Assembly: GCF_044762745.1 (NCBI RefSeq)
Contig: NZ_JBIWEX010000025.1
Span: 5,442-69,441 of the forward strand
From: Psychrobacillus sp044762745
GTDB lineage: Bacteria > Bacillota > Bacilli > Bacillales_A > Planococcaceae
DNA: 64,000 nt
Reading direction: 5' to 3'
In this document: positions 1-7,344 of the stretch, piece after piece
How positions within the stretch are numbered: the stretch's first letter is position 1
Layout of the letters: the number at the start of each line of letters is the position of its first letter
The notes under the pieces: model-generated
Database searches by the model: none
Told to the model about the DNA's origin: nothing
Seen by the model: the letters and a program-made list of their open reading frames with translations, nothing else
Program-made: the position numbers and the translations under genes

Positions 1-1
1 T

Positions 2-349
2 ACTTCGTTTATAGTCGGTGGTCTTATTTGTGTAGTTGGTCAAATATTAATGGATGGACTTAAATTAACTCCAGCACATACATTATGTACATTAGTTGTT
101 TGTGGTTCAATTTTAGATGGAATTGGTTTATATGAGCCATTAATCGATTTTGCTGGAGCAGGGGCTACCATTCCGATTACGTCATTTGGAAACTCTTTAA
201 CGCACGGTGCACTGGCCGAGGCAGAAAAACACGGGCTTATCGGTGTATTAACTGGAATGTTCGAAGTAACAAGCTCGGGTATTAGTGCCGCCATATTATT
301 CGGTGTGATCGGTGCTTTTATTTTTCAAAAACGGAATACGACCTACTAG
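2..349 (+). CDS. spoVAE: Stage V sporulation protein AE, 5'-truncated by the window edge
   Basis: The reading frame is open from base 2, so the gene begins before the window; about 115 C-terminal residues are visible. They are hydrophobic and carry the family-typical stretches FIVGGLICVVGQ, LTPAHTLC and SLTHGALAEAEKHGLIGV. SpoVAE belongs to the SpoVA membrane complex of the inner forespore/spore membrane, which moves Ca-dipicolinic acid into the forespore and out at germination (family knowledge). The gene would be the end of a spoVA operon lying to the left; transcription in that operon is normally sigma-G dependent, which cannot be checked here because the promoter is outside. The neighbouring yjcZ-like and spoVIF genes fit a sporulation block. 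Confidence 0.9.
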   Translation, partial: TSFIVGGLICVVGQILMDGLKLTPAHTLCTLVVCGSILDGIGLYEPLIDFAGAGATIPITSFGNSLTHGALAEAEKHGLIGVLTGMFEVTSSGISAAILFGVIGAFIFQKRNTTY

Positions 350-379
350 TTGAATCGCCCTTTTTTTCCTCCCCTCTTT

Positions 380-389
380 GCATATGATA
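380..389 (+). promoter_or_regulatory. Possible sigma-K -10 box
   Basis: GCATATGATA matches the sigma-K -10 consensus gCATAnnnTA about 28 bp before the start of a YjcZ-type sporulation gene. A convincing -35 AC pair is not visible at the expected spacing, and the box lies in the loop of an imperfect CCTC-rich/GAGG-rich hairpin, so this is a weak call. Confidence 0.35.
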
Positions 390-416
390 CGTTGAAGAGG
401 AGAGGAGGGAAAGGAT

Positions 417-578
417 ATGTACGGCTACTGTGATGGAGGATATCCCGGATATTGTGGAGGTTTTGGCGGAGGTTATGCACCAGAATATGGACACTGTGGG
501 AATCGTAGTTCAACATTTGTGTTAATCGTAGTTTTATTCATTTTACTAATCATTGTTGGTAGAAGCTTTTTCCCTTAA
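417..578 (+). CDS. YjcZ-family small sporulation membrane peptide
   Basis: A 53-residue peptide. The N-terminal half is rich in Gly, Tyr and Cys (MYGYCDGGYPGYCGGFGGGY), and the C-terminal half is a single hydrophobic segment STFVLIVVLFILLIIVG ending in RSFFP. This Gly/Tyr/Cys-rich head plus FxLIVVLFILLIIVG tail is the hallmark of the YjcZ family, small peptides made during sporulation whose molecular role is not established. A strong ribosome binding site (AGGAGGGAAAGG) precedes the ATG. It sits between spoVAE and spoVIF, so sporulation-specific expression is likely. The Cys residues may matter for crosslinking in the coat, but that is a guess. Confidence 0.85.
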   Translation: MYGYCDGGYPGYCGGFGGGYAPEYGHCGNRSSTFVLIVVLFILLIIVGRSFFP

Positions 579-611
579 TCTTTGACAATCAAAATGTGAG
601 GGGGAAAAGAA

Positions 612-857
612 GTGCAAAATTCATTTTTTAAAGCAATTGAAAATAAAACTGGAGTATCTATGGAAGAACTTTTTACGCTTGCTAATGCCATCTCATATGC
701 TGATTTTACGGATGAAAAACAAGTACGTAAAATAGTACGTAAGGTTGGCAAGTTAGCGAATAAACCGGTATCAAAAGAGCTAGAAGATGAATTAACGAAA
801 TCCATTTTACAAAGTGGAAGCTCGTTAAGTTTAAAAGATATTGAAAAACTTTTATAG
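612..857 (+). CDS. spoVIF: Stage VI sporulation protein F
   Basis: An 81-residue protein starting at GTG after GTGAGGGGGAAAAGAA. Length and sequence (MQNSFFKAIENKTGVSMEEL near the start, then KQVRKIVRKVGKLANKPVSKE) agree with SpoVIF/YjcC, about 87 residues in B. subtilis. SpoVIF is a late mother-cell protein needed for proper coat assembly and spore resistance and acts on GerE-dependent coat gene expression (family knowledge). It is a soluble helical protein with no signal or membrane segment. Its position next to the YjcZ-like gene and just before a cluster of coat genes is consistent with that role. Confidence 0.85.
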   Translation: MQNSFFKAIENKTGVSMEELFTLANAISYADFTDEKQVRKIVRKVGKLANKPVSKELEDELTKSILQSGSSLSLKDIEKLL

Positions 858-903
858 AAATCCGTAATATCTTAATATACAGATGATGTAGTATAGGATA
901 GTG

Positions 904-972
904 AAGCCCCAGGAAGATGACTTATTTTACCCATGAAGTTGGCTAGAATATATGCTCAAATTCGCTGGGGCT
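904..972 (+). other. Long-loop inverted repeat after spoVIF
   Basis: AGCCCCAG (904-911) is complementary to CTGGGGCT (965-972) across a 53-base loop. There is no T-run after it, so it is not a typical terminator. It could close a small structured RNA or a riboregulator-like fold; no further support is visible. Confidence 0.3.
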
Positions 973-1042
973 ATGTTGTGTTTTAAGCATATTATTTTCG
1001 GGTATGTAGTATATAGAAAGTAGAAAGATGGAGGTGGAAAAG

Positions 1043-1342
1043 ATGGGTTATATTATTCCAAATCAACCGATACAATCTCAGATTTACGCAAATCGGATGT
1101 TTATGGATGATTATAATTTCGCTTATATAAATAATGTGTATGGTGTTAAGATGAAAACAAGCTTTGAGGATCAGCTAGAAAAGCAAGAACTAGAATACCA
1201 TGAAAAAATGCAACTACGGGAACAAAAAGAAAAATCTAATCTACCATTATATAAAAGCTTTATCCAACCAAACCCCATTAATTTATCCCCTATAATCGCT
1301 GAAATCAGCGGTAAAGGGAATAATATAAACCGTTATATTTAA
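1043..1342 (+). CDS. Small conserved-looking hypothetical protein
   Basis: A 99-residue protein of unrecognised family. An ATG at 1028 is also in frame, but the ribosome binding site GGAGGTGG lies at 1030-1037 and points to the ATG at 1043 (MGYIIPNQPIQSQIYANRMF). The middle is Glu/Lys/Gln-rich and probably helical (EDQLEKQELEYHEKMQLREQ); both ends are Pro/Asn/Ile-rich. There is no signal peptide, membrane segment or cysteine. It stands alone between spoVIF and the CotB-like genes, followed by a terminator, so a sporulation or spore-coat role is possible from context only. Confidence 0.65.
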   Translation: MGYIIPNQPIQSQIYANRMFMDDYNFAYINNVYGVKMKTSFEDQLEKQELEYHEKMQLREQKEKSNLPLYKSFIQPNPINLSPIIAEISGKGNNINRYI

Positions 1343-1344
1343 GG

Positions 1345-1380
1345 AAGATGCCGACATTTACGCTGGCATTTTCTTTTTTC
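1345..1380 (+). terminator. Intrinsic terminator after the 1043-1342 gene
   Basis: AAGATGCC pairs with GGCATTTT around a 12-base loop and is followed by TTTTCTTTTTTC. The stem is short but the T-rich tail is clear. Confidence 0.5.
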
Positions 1381-1518
1381 TTTTAGACAATTTGTCCATG
1401 AGCAGAAAAAGCTCTATGTAGGCTTGAACTATAATTCAAAACTAGGCATTAGACCACTCCGAACAATCCCAGGATACATATAGATATTAGGATACTACAA
1501 AAGGAGGTTAGAAAATTT

Positions 1519-2043
1519 ATGAATAAGAAGATGTTACTTTCACTAATCGATAAAGAAGTAAAAGTAGATAGAGGAGGACCCGAGTCCCGTGTAGGTAAGC
1601 TTCTTTCCGTAGAAGATGATCATTTCACGTTGCTTACTGCTGATGACGGCATTATTTATTATAATACACAACATATTAAAAGCTTAACAATTAATACAAA
1701 AAATCAGACGCAATTGGGATTTGAGATTCCCAAAAAATTTGAGTACATTACAGCAAATGACTTCAAAGGTGTTTTGGGAAAACTAGCACTTCGATGGGTA
1801 AAAGTAAATCGTGGTGGACCAGAAACACTAGAAGGTGTAATGGACTATGTGGATGACGATTATATTACAATTGTCTCGAATGAAGAAATAGTCCGAATTT
1901 CATTGTTCCATATTCGAAACATTAGCTACGGAGTAAAAATTGAAAAACCAAAAGAAAATGAGCAAGCAAACGGTGGGAGAAACAATCAGGAAAGAGCAAA
2001 GAATAATAGCAAAAAAAATGATTCCAATAAAGAAAGCGAATAA
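1519..2043 (+). CDS. CotB-like spore coat protein (first of three)
   Basis: A 174-residue protein with two copies of the CotB-type beta-rich module: residues ~8-58 (VKVDRGGPESRVGKLLSVED then IIYYNTQHIKSLT) and ~82-135 (VKVNRGGPETLEGVMDYVDD then VRISLFHIRNISYG). The RGGPE(S/T)..G and Y..HIK motifs match B. subtilis CotB, an outer-coat protein, which carries three such modules and a long Ser/Lys/Arg tail. Here the tail is short (about 40 residues) and Asn/Lys/Glu-rich. Start ATG follows AAAGGAGGTTAG. A mother-cell sigma-K/GerE-type promoter is expected but not proven. It heads a run of three related genes. Confidence 0.8.
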   Translation: MNKKMLLSLIDKEVKVDRGGPESRVGKLLSVEDDHFTLLTADDGIIYYNTQHIKSLTINTKNQTQLGFEIPKKFEYITANDFKGVLGKLALRWVKVNRGGPETLEGVMDYVDDDYITIVSNEEIVRISLFHIRNISYGVKIEKPKENEQANGGRNNQERAKNNSKKNDSNKESE

Positions 2044-2052
2044 CTAGATACT

Positions 2053-2089
2053 ATATTCGTCGCTCCTATCTTGCGGAAGCGACGAATAT
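2053..2089 (+). other. Hairpin between the first two CotB-like genes
   Basis: ATATTCGTCGCT (2053-2064) and AGCGACGAATAT (2078-2089) form a perfect 12-bp stem with a 13-base loop. No T-run follows, and the next gene's Shine-Dalgarno begins seven bases later. It could be a weak terminator/attenuator, an mRNA processing or stability element, or it could affect translation of the downstream coat gene. Confidence 0.55.
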
Positions 2090-2111
2090 TCTATGAAGGA
2101 GGCGCTCTAAG

Positions 2112-3686
2112 TTGCGAGAGAAGAATATGAAAACAGTATTAGACTCCCTTAAGAATATGAAAATACGCTTATATTTAGAGGGAAGTCAATTTGTAGAAGG
2201 TGTTTTGTTGAACGTTAAACAGGATTACCTAGTTGTTGATGTAGGTGGAAAACTATGTTATTTCACACTCGATCATATTCAAGCTCTATCGAATAATGCA
2301 AAAAACTTTCACATTTTCCCCAAAAACGATGTTGATTTGAACAATAATGATCTAATAGGTGTTTTGAAGGAATTAAAATACAATTGGGTAACTATTAATA
2401 GTTTGAGTGATCAGGAACTATTTGGAGTACTAAGCAATATTTTTGAAGACTCGATTATTGTAATTAATCAACAAGAACTACACTATATAGCTAAATCACA
2501 TATATCGAATATTCATAAAGGAATATCCGAGAAGGAGAAAAACATAACAAGTAGCAAAGAAAAGCTAAATGTTGAAAAAACAACGGCGAATATGGAGCTA
2601 AATCAAGTTATGGAAAAAGCTACAGAAATTAGTCAAGAAGAAACGATACAAGACGTAATTTCTAGTTGGATCGAAGAAATAAACGAACCCGTTAACTCAA
2701 AGGATGAAGTAGAAAAATATTTGCCACAGGAACAAATGGTGTCAGATGTTAAGGATGAAACAAATAGTAATGAATTAGAAAAATTAAATGGAGACCATGA
2801 AGACCCTAATTTCAATGGAATAAAACAGCTTTTGGAACATCTTAATTCAATAGGCCAATTTAAAGTTGCGGAGCAATCTACAGAAATCAGAAAAGAAATA
2901 ACGATACAAGACGCAATTTCTAGTTTGATCAAAGAAATAAACGAACTGGATGACTCAAAGGAAGAAGTAGAAAAATATTTACCACAGAAACGAGTTGTGT
3001 CAGATATTAATGAGTCAATAGCTCAAAAGATTGAGCCAATTCACGCTTCACTTGAAGAAATAATAGAAGGGAGTAATCTGGACGTAGTAGCTGATTCAAC
3101 TACTAACAAATTGAAAGTAGAGAAAATAATGCAAACAGAACCTCCAGTAAGGAAAAACGAAAAAAGAATACTTCTAACGCCATGGAGTAAAATGAACTAC
3201 GACCAAAATGCAATTGCTATCGCTCCGAAAAAAGATAAAGAAAGTTCAAATAATATAGGAGAACTTCCATTAAAGAAAACACAACTATTATTAGATAAAG
3301 AGCAAGATCTTCCTGCAACAAATGAAGCCCTAGAACAGGAAGAATTGAATATTGAAATGAAATCGCCAGAACCTATAGAAATAGTTGCCACAAAAACAAC
3401 ATTAATCAGCCCTCGAGAGAGAAAAGCGATGCTAGAAAAGCAATACTATGCACTGATGAGACATGCAGAACAAAGTTCTACCAATCTGGAACACCAAATT
3501 GCAACAATTAAATCCTTCCATCCTTCCCCTTTAGAGAATGAAGCAAACAATGATCTAGATAGTGGCGAATTACAAAAAATCCGCGTGCAGGAACGTAAAA
3601 AAGGGGAAAAAGCGATGTTAGAGAAACAGTTCAATTCTCTAATGCGGCACGCAGCTAAGATGTACCGTCAATTGAGGGACTATTAG
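2112..3686 (+). CDS. Long CotB-like putative spore coat protein with internal duplications
   Basis: A 524-residue protein. TTG start at 2112 is supported by AAGGAGG at 2096-2102; an ATG at 2127 is the alternative. Residues ~6-65 and ~78-138 are two degenerate CotB-type modules (EGSQFVEGVLLNVKQDYLVV with FTLDHIQAL; later HYIAKSHISNI) that have lost the RGGPE signature. The rest is charged and low in hydrophobicity. A ~37-residue segment (TIQDVISSWIEEINE..EVEKYLPQ, residue ~170) recurs 86 residues later (TIQDAISSLIKEINE..EVEKYLPQ), and a ~17-residue C-terminal motif (KAMLEKQYYALMRHA, ~438) recurs as KAMLEKQFNSLMRHA (~500). I know no named homologue. Function as a coat/exosporium protein is inferred from the modules and neighbours. 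Confidence 0.65.
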   Translation: MREKNMKTVLDSLKNMKIRLYLEGSQFVEGVLLNVKQDYLVVDVGGKLCYFTLDHIQALSNNAKNFHIFPKNDVDLNNNDLIGVLKELKYNWVTINSLSDQELFGVLSNIFEDSIIVINQQELHYIAKSHISNIHKGISEKEKNITSSKEKLNVEKTTANMELNQVMEKATEISQEETIQDVISSWIEEINEPVNSKDEVEKYLPQEQMVSDVKDETNSNELEKLNGDHEDPNFNGIKQLLEHLNSIGQFKVAEQSTEIRKEITIQDAISSLIKEINELDDSKEEVEKYLPQKRVVSDINESIAQKIEPIHASLEEIIEGSNLDVVADSTTNKLKVEKIMQTEPPVRKNEKRILLTPWSKMNYDQNAIAIAPKKDKESSNNIGELPLKKTQLLLDKEQDLPATNEALEQEELNIEMKSPEPIEIVATKTTLISPRERKAMLEKQYYALMRHAEQSSTNLEHQIATIKSFHPSPLENEANNDLDSGELQKIRVQERKKGEKAMLEKQFNSLMRHAAKMYRQLRDY

Positions 3687-3711
3687 ATAATAATTAAAAG
3701 GAGATGTGCCC

Positions 3712-4389
3712 TTGAATAAAACTATTCAAAGTCTTATCAAGGAAATTGTTAAAATAGAAGTTTCAGGGAAAAAATTAATTAATGGTACGGTGATTGATTT
3801 AGGAAGTGACCTACTTGTACTGTTTAACGGTACAAATTTTATGTACATTCCTCTCGAACATATCCAAAACCTAAAAATGGATAAAAACAATGAAGAGGAT
3901 ATCCAGGATCCTACGGAAGACCCGAGTATAAAAGCTGGAGAAACACAACAAGAGTTATCGTTTAAAGAAACACTTGTCCTTGCAATTGGAAGGTATGTTG
4001 AACTATACGTTACAGACAGCCAACCTCTACATGGTCACATAACGAGTGTGCAAGACGATTATTTTGTTTTTTATTCCCCAATCTATAAATTGATGTATAT
4101 TCCAATAGCGCATCTAAAATGGCTAATTCCTTATGCTCAAAATGAAAGTCCTTATGGTTTAGACGAAAAACATAGTATATTACAGTCGAATAGTGAAGTG
4201 CTTGCAACTACGTTTAAAAAGCAGATTGAAAAGTTTACAAATAAAATCGTCGTATTAAATATTGGAGGAATAAAAAGTTACAATGGAAAAATAAATAATA
4301 TCGATGATCAATTGATGGAAGTGCAAAAAGCAAGGAAAAATGCTATATATCTAAACATTGATCATATAAAAACGCTTCACTTAGTGTAA
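3712..4389 (+). CDS. CotB-like putative spore coat protein (third of three)
   Basis: A 225-residue protein with three degenerate CotB-type modules: residues ~5-58 (VSGKKLINGTVIDLGSDLLV, YIPLEHIQNL), ~80-140 (GRYVELYVTDSQPLHGHITS, YIPIAHLKWL) and ~165-222 (VLNIGGIKSYNGKINNID, YLNIDHIKTL). The RGGPE signature is absent. Start: a GTG at 3706 is only two bases from AAAAGGAG, whereas TTG at 3712 has eight-base spacing, so TTG is preferred. It follows the long CotB-like gene by 25 bp and ends in a strong terminator, so the three genes may be expressed as one unit in the mother cell. The family label rests on the module pattern; exact function is unknown. Confidence 0.65.
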   Translation: MNKTIQSLIKEIVKIEVSGKKLINGTVIDLGSDLLVLFNGTNFMYIPLEHIQNLKMDKNNEEDIQDPTEDPSIKAGETQQELSFKETLVLAIGRYVELYVTDSQPLHGHITSVQDDYFVFYSPIYKLMYIPIAHLKWLIPYAQNESPYGLDEKHSILQSNSEVLATTFKKQIEKFTNKIVVLNIGGIKSYNGKINNIDDQLMEVQKARKNAIYLNIDHIKTLHLV

Positions 4390-4396
4390 AACGTAA

Positions 4397-4450
4397 AAAT
4401 AGCAACTGCAAGAAGTATGAAAATGTGCATGCTTCTTGCAGTTGCTATTT
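4397..4450 (+). terminator. Strong terminator after the CotB-like cluster
   Basis: A perfect 19-bp stem (4397-4415 with 4432-4450; AGCAACTGCAAGAAG arm) around a 16-base loop, followed by a T-rich stretch. It closes the coat gene cluster. Confidence 0.8.
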
Positions 4451-4564
4451 ATGTTCTTTCAAGAAATTACGATACCTTATGACATACATCTCACCCCAAG
4501 CAAATAGAAGTGAATATACATACATGGAATGGACAAACAAAAAAGGAGAGGACATGATACATGT

Positions 4565-5923
4565 ATGAGTTTTCAGATAGGAATCGCCAGTTTGGTATTC
4601 CTTACGACTATGTTAGTCATTTTTTGGAGACCTAGAGGATTAAATGAGGCATGGCCAGCAGCAATTGGCGCAGCGATTATTTTACTTGCTGGAATTGTAT
4701 CTCAAGCAGATATTATGGATATCATCAGTAAAATTGGTGGTGCTTCCATAACAATAATGGCAACGATAGTAATGGCTGTTATTTTAGAAAGTTTCGGTTT
4801 TTTCAACTGGGCAGCTGCAAGGCTTGCTAATTTAGCGAAAGGTTCTGGTTACCGCTTATATTGGTATATCCAATTGCTATGTTTTTTGATGACATTATTG
4901 TTTAATAATGATGGAAGCATTTTAATAACAACTCCCATTTTAATCTTACTACTTCATAATCTTCGTCTTAAACCTCATCAGCAAATTCCATATTTGTTAA
5001 GCGGTGCACTTATCGCAACAGCTTCTAGTGCGCCAATTGGCGTAAGTAATATTGTTAACCTGATCGCTTTAAATATTGTTGACATGTCTCTATGGATGCA
5101 TACAGCAATGATGTTTGTACCAGCAACATTAGGTTTGTTATTTATGTCATTCTTAATGTATCTCGTTATAAAGAAAAAATTACCTAAAACATTGCCAAAT
5201 GCAGCAACAGATATTGAGGAATATTTTTTTACGAAAAACTTCCATCCTTTAAAAAAGAAAACATCAGTAGAATCCAAACAGAAACGAACCAAATTTATGT
5301 TGAAAATATTACTATTTGTTTTTACTATGCGTTGCTTACTTTTTGTAGCTTCATATATAAATGTACCAATTGAATTTGTAGCTGTATTCGGATCCTTTGT
5401 TCTGCTTATGTGGAGATGGTATCAACTAGGAACGAACCCATTGGATATATTAAAGAAGACCCCTTGGCATATACTAATATTTGCGTTCTCTATGTATGTA
5501 ATTATATACGCTTTAAATAATGTTGGTTTAACCAACTTACTTGTACAATGGTTTGAACCTATCGTCAACCAAGGCCTGTTCCAAGCAAGTTTTATTATGG
5601 GGGGATTAGTATCGGTACTTTCGAACTTGTTTAATAACCACCCTGCTTTGATGGTTGGTACGATTACCTTAACGAAAATGGGGCTAGATCCAATCACATT
5701 AAAAACAATTTATCTTGCCAACATAATTGGGAGTGATATGGGGTCTTTATTACTACCGATTGGTACACTTGCTTCGCTTATTTGGATGCATATTTTAAGA
5801 AAAAATAAAATAAAAGTTACTTGGAAGGACTATTTAAGTGTAACGATCATTGTTATCCCAATTTCCACGATCGTAACATTAACACTTTTATTTTTCTGGG
5901 TACAGTTAGTTTTTGCAAAATAA
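4565..5923 (+). CDS. ArsB/NhaD-type (arsenite/anion) membrane permease
   Basis: A 452-residue integral membrane protein with about 11-12 hydrophobic segments. Family features: LNEAWPAAIGAAIILLAGIV near the N terminus, NDGSILITTPILILLL, ASSAPIGVSNIVNLIAL, and a mirrored half with FNNHPALMVGTI and GSDMGSLLLPIGTLASLIW, as in the ion transporter superfamily that includes ArsB and B. subtilis YdfA. ArsB exports arsenite/antimonite with the membrane potential; no arsR, arsC or ArsA gene is adjacent, so the substrate is open. An ATG at 4529 is in frame, but the AAAAGGAGAGG at 4541-4551 favours ATG 4565. It is monocistronic after a terminator. Confidence 0.75.
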   Translation: MSFQIGIASLVFLTTMLVIFWRPRGLNEAWPAAIGAAIILLAGIVSQADIMDIISKIGGASITIMATIVMAVILESFGFFNWAAARLANLAKGSGYRLYWYIQLLCFLMTLLFNNDGSILITTPILILLLHNLRLKPHQQIPYLLSGALIATASSAPIGVSNIVNLIALNIVDMSLWMHTAMMFVPATLGLLFMSFLMYLVIKKKLPKTLPNAATDIEEYFFTKNFHPLKKKTSVESKQKRTKFMLKILLFVFTMRCLLFVASYINVPIEFVAVFGSFVLLMWRWYQLGTNPLDILKKTPWHILIFAFSMYVIIYALNNVGLTNLLVQWFEPIVNQGLFQASFIMGGLVSVLSNLFNNHPALMVGTITLTKMGLDPITLKTIYLANIIGSDMGSLLLPIGTLASLIWMHILRKNKIKVTWKDYLSVTIIVIPISTIVTLTLLFFWVQLVFAK

Positions 5924-6293
5924 AGGTAGGGGGGCAAGAAAATTTCTAACAAGAAATAATCCTGCTTCTCTATTAAATGAATAAAAGAATCCATCGATAA
6001 AAACGTCTTTTTTCCGCTTATGAATTCAAAAAAGATAAGGGGACTTTAAGATGTAATTAGTATGGATTCTTTATAAATTATGAGTTATGTAGATTGGTAG
6101 AGAAATGATTACTTATATAGTTTCAACGTTTTTTGCATATATGAAAGTAGTAGCAATAATCCATACATATACTCATAAAAAAGGAGAAAACCTATGGATG
6201 GTTTTTTACTTTAGTTTTGAATCAGTCCTAGTATGTATATGTTAATCAGTGGAGAATTGATACAAAACAACTTGTACTAATTAACCTAAACAA
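5924..6293. other. 370-bp intergenic stretch without a gene
   Basis: AT-rich; no ORF with a plausible ribosome binding site beyond a six-codon one near 6194. AAAGAATCCAT (5984-5994) is complementary to ATGGATTCTTT (6062-6072), enclosing smaller complementary segments (CTTAT/ATAAG, CTTTTTT/AAAAAAG), so an ~89-base fold is possible. AAAACC-N7-GGTTTT near 6188-6206 forms a weak hairpin. Confidence 0.4.
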
Positions 6294-6326
6294 AAAGTGG
6301 GATGCATATCTATTGCATCCCACTTT
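6294..6326 (-). terminator. Terminator of the yjcH-yjcG-yjcF cluster
   Basis: AAAGTGGGATGCA (6294-6306) and TGCATCCCACTTT (6314-6326) form a 13-bp stem with a 7-base loop, followed on the minus strand by TTTTTG. It lies 12 bases past the yjcF stop codon. Confidence 0.8.
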
Positions 6327-6338
6327 AATTTGCACTTA

Positions 6339-6770
6339 CTATAAACTTTTATCCATCGCACGATGCGGAATACCTGCTTCTAGAAATTCAGGAGAAGTAA
6401 TCGTGTAATTTCTTTTTTCATAAAATGGAATAGCATAGCTTTGCGCATTTAACTTCAGCTTTTGAAAACCATTAGAAAATGCATAGTCTTCCATACATTG
6501 CATCATTAAGTTTCCAAATTTTTTGCCTCTATACTCAGGGAGAATACAAACACGTTCTACTTTACCGATAGAAGGTTCTGTCGAGCGAATACGACCTGCA
6601 CCAAAAGGTATCTCCCCATCATAAGCAACAAAATGAACTGCCTCCGCATCGTATTCGTCTAATTCTAGATGAAGAGGTACATCTTGTTCTTCTACAAAGA
6701 CTTTTCGTCGAACGACGATTGCATCTTCATATTCTTTTTCAGTTTCTACTCTTTTTGCGATAACCAACAC
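6339..6770 (-). CDS. yjcF: YjcF-type GNAT N-acetyltransferase
   Basis: A 143-residue single-domain acetyltransferase of the GCN5 family. Visible motifs: RRKVFVEEQDVP near residue 25, AVHFVAYDGE, the acetyl-CoA binding core VERVCILPEYRGKKFGNLMM (the R-G-K-K-F-G turn of motif A), and the C-terminal LNAQSYAIPFYEKRNY. B. subtilis YjcF has the same size and ending. The acceptor substrate is unknown. It starts at GTG 6770 directly after the yjcG stop, so the two are translationally coupled. Confidence 0.85.
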   Translation of the reverse strand: MLVIAKRVETEKEYEDAIVVRRKVFVEEQDVPLHLELDEYDAEAVHFVAYDGEIPFGAGRIRSTEPSIGKVERVCILPEYRGKKFGNLMMQCMEDYAFSNGFQKLKLNAQSYAIPFYEKRNYTITSPEFLEAGIPHRAMDKSL

Positions 6771-7286
6771 TTATTCAGCTCCAGACAATCTAAATGTTTC
6801 GTAAACGGTCCAAGAACCATCTTCTAGTTGGTATAACAAATGAAGGCGATCGATTTGTTCTTCAAATTCTGCACCAATCATTTTTAATTGAGGATAAATA
6901 TCATCGTGTTCACTTGCATTCAATTTTTGTGCGATCGTAATATGTGGAACAAATGCATAATTTTCCTCGTCATTAAATCCAATATTATTTAAACTTTTGT
7001 GTAAAGAGATCAGTTCCTCTGTTGGTTCTACATTGAAGTAAATAGCATTTGTAACAGGAGCAAATGAACTAACTTTAGACGTTTTTAACGTAAACGGTTT
7101 ATGTTCTTTTGCAACGAGGGCTATATTTTCTGATATTTTCTTGATTTCGTTCTCGTTTGCTTCGAATACTCCTTTAACCGTCATATGCGGTGTGATTAAT
7201 GCATAATGAGGGTCATAGCGCTTTCTATAAGAGTTAGCGAAGTCCTGTACTTTTTTGGATGGGAAAGCAACAATACCGTATTTCAT
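6771..7286 (-). CDS. yjcG: YjcG-type 2H phosphoesterase (2'-5' RNA ligase-like)
   Basis: A 171-residue protein, the size of B. subtilis YjcG. The two HxT/S motifs of the 2H phosphoesterase fold are present: HMTV (residue ~34) and HITI (~115), spaced about 80 residues as expected. Family members act on 2',3'- or 1''-2'' cyclic phosphodiester bonds; the physiological substrate of YjcG is unknown. Start ATG follows GAGGAGGTAATG-type purines. It lies between yjcH and yjcF on the minus strand in the same order as in B. subtilis, probably one transcript with yjcF. Confidence 0.88.
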   Translation of the reverse strand: MKYGIVAFPSKKVQDFANSYRKRYDPHYALITPHMTVKGVFEANENEIKKISENIALVAKEHKPFTLKTSKVSSFAPVTNAIYFNVEPTEELISLHKSLNNIGFNDEENYAFVPHITIAQKLNASEHDDIYPQLKMIGAEFEEQIDRLHLLYQLEDGSWTVYETFRLSGAE

Positions 7287-7344
7287 TTTTCATTACCTCC
7301 TCGAAGTTTTTATAGACCACATAACTAGTATAACAAAAAATAAT

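Noticed and set aside
4565..5923. Arsenic resistance operon
   Set aside because: Only the permease is present; arsR, arsC and arsA are absent from the neighbourhood, so arsenite as substrate is not established.
6178..6215. Six-codon ORF after AAAAAAGGAG at 6194
   Set aside because: Too short to support, and the bases are equally explained by a weak AAAACC/GGTTTT hairpin.
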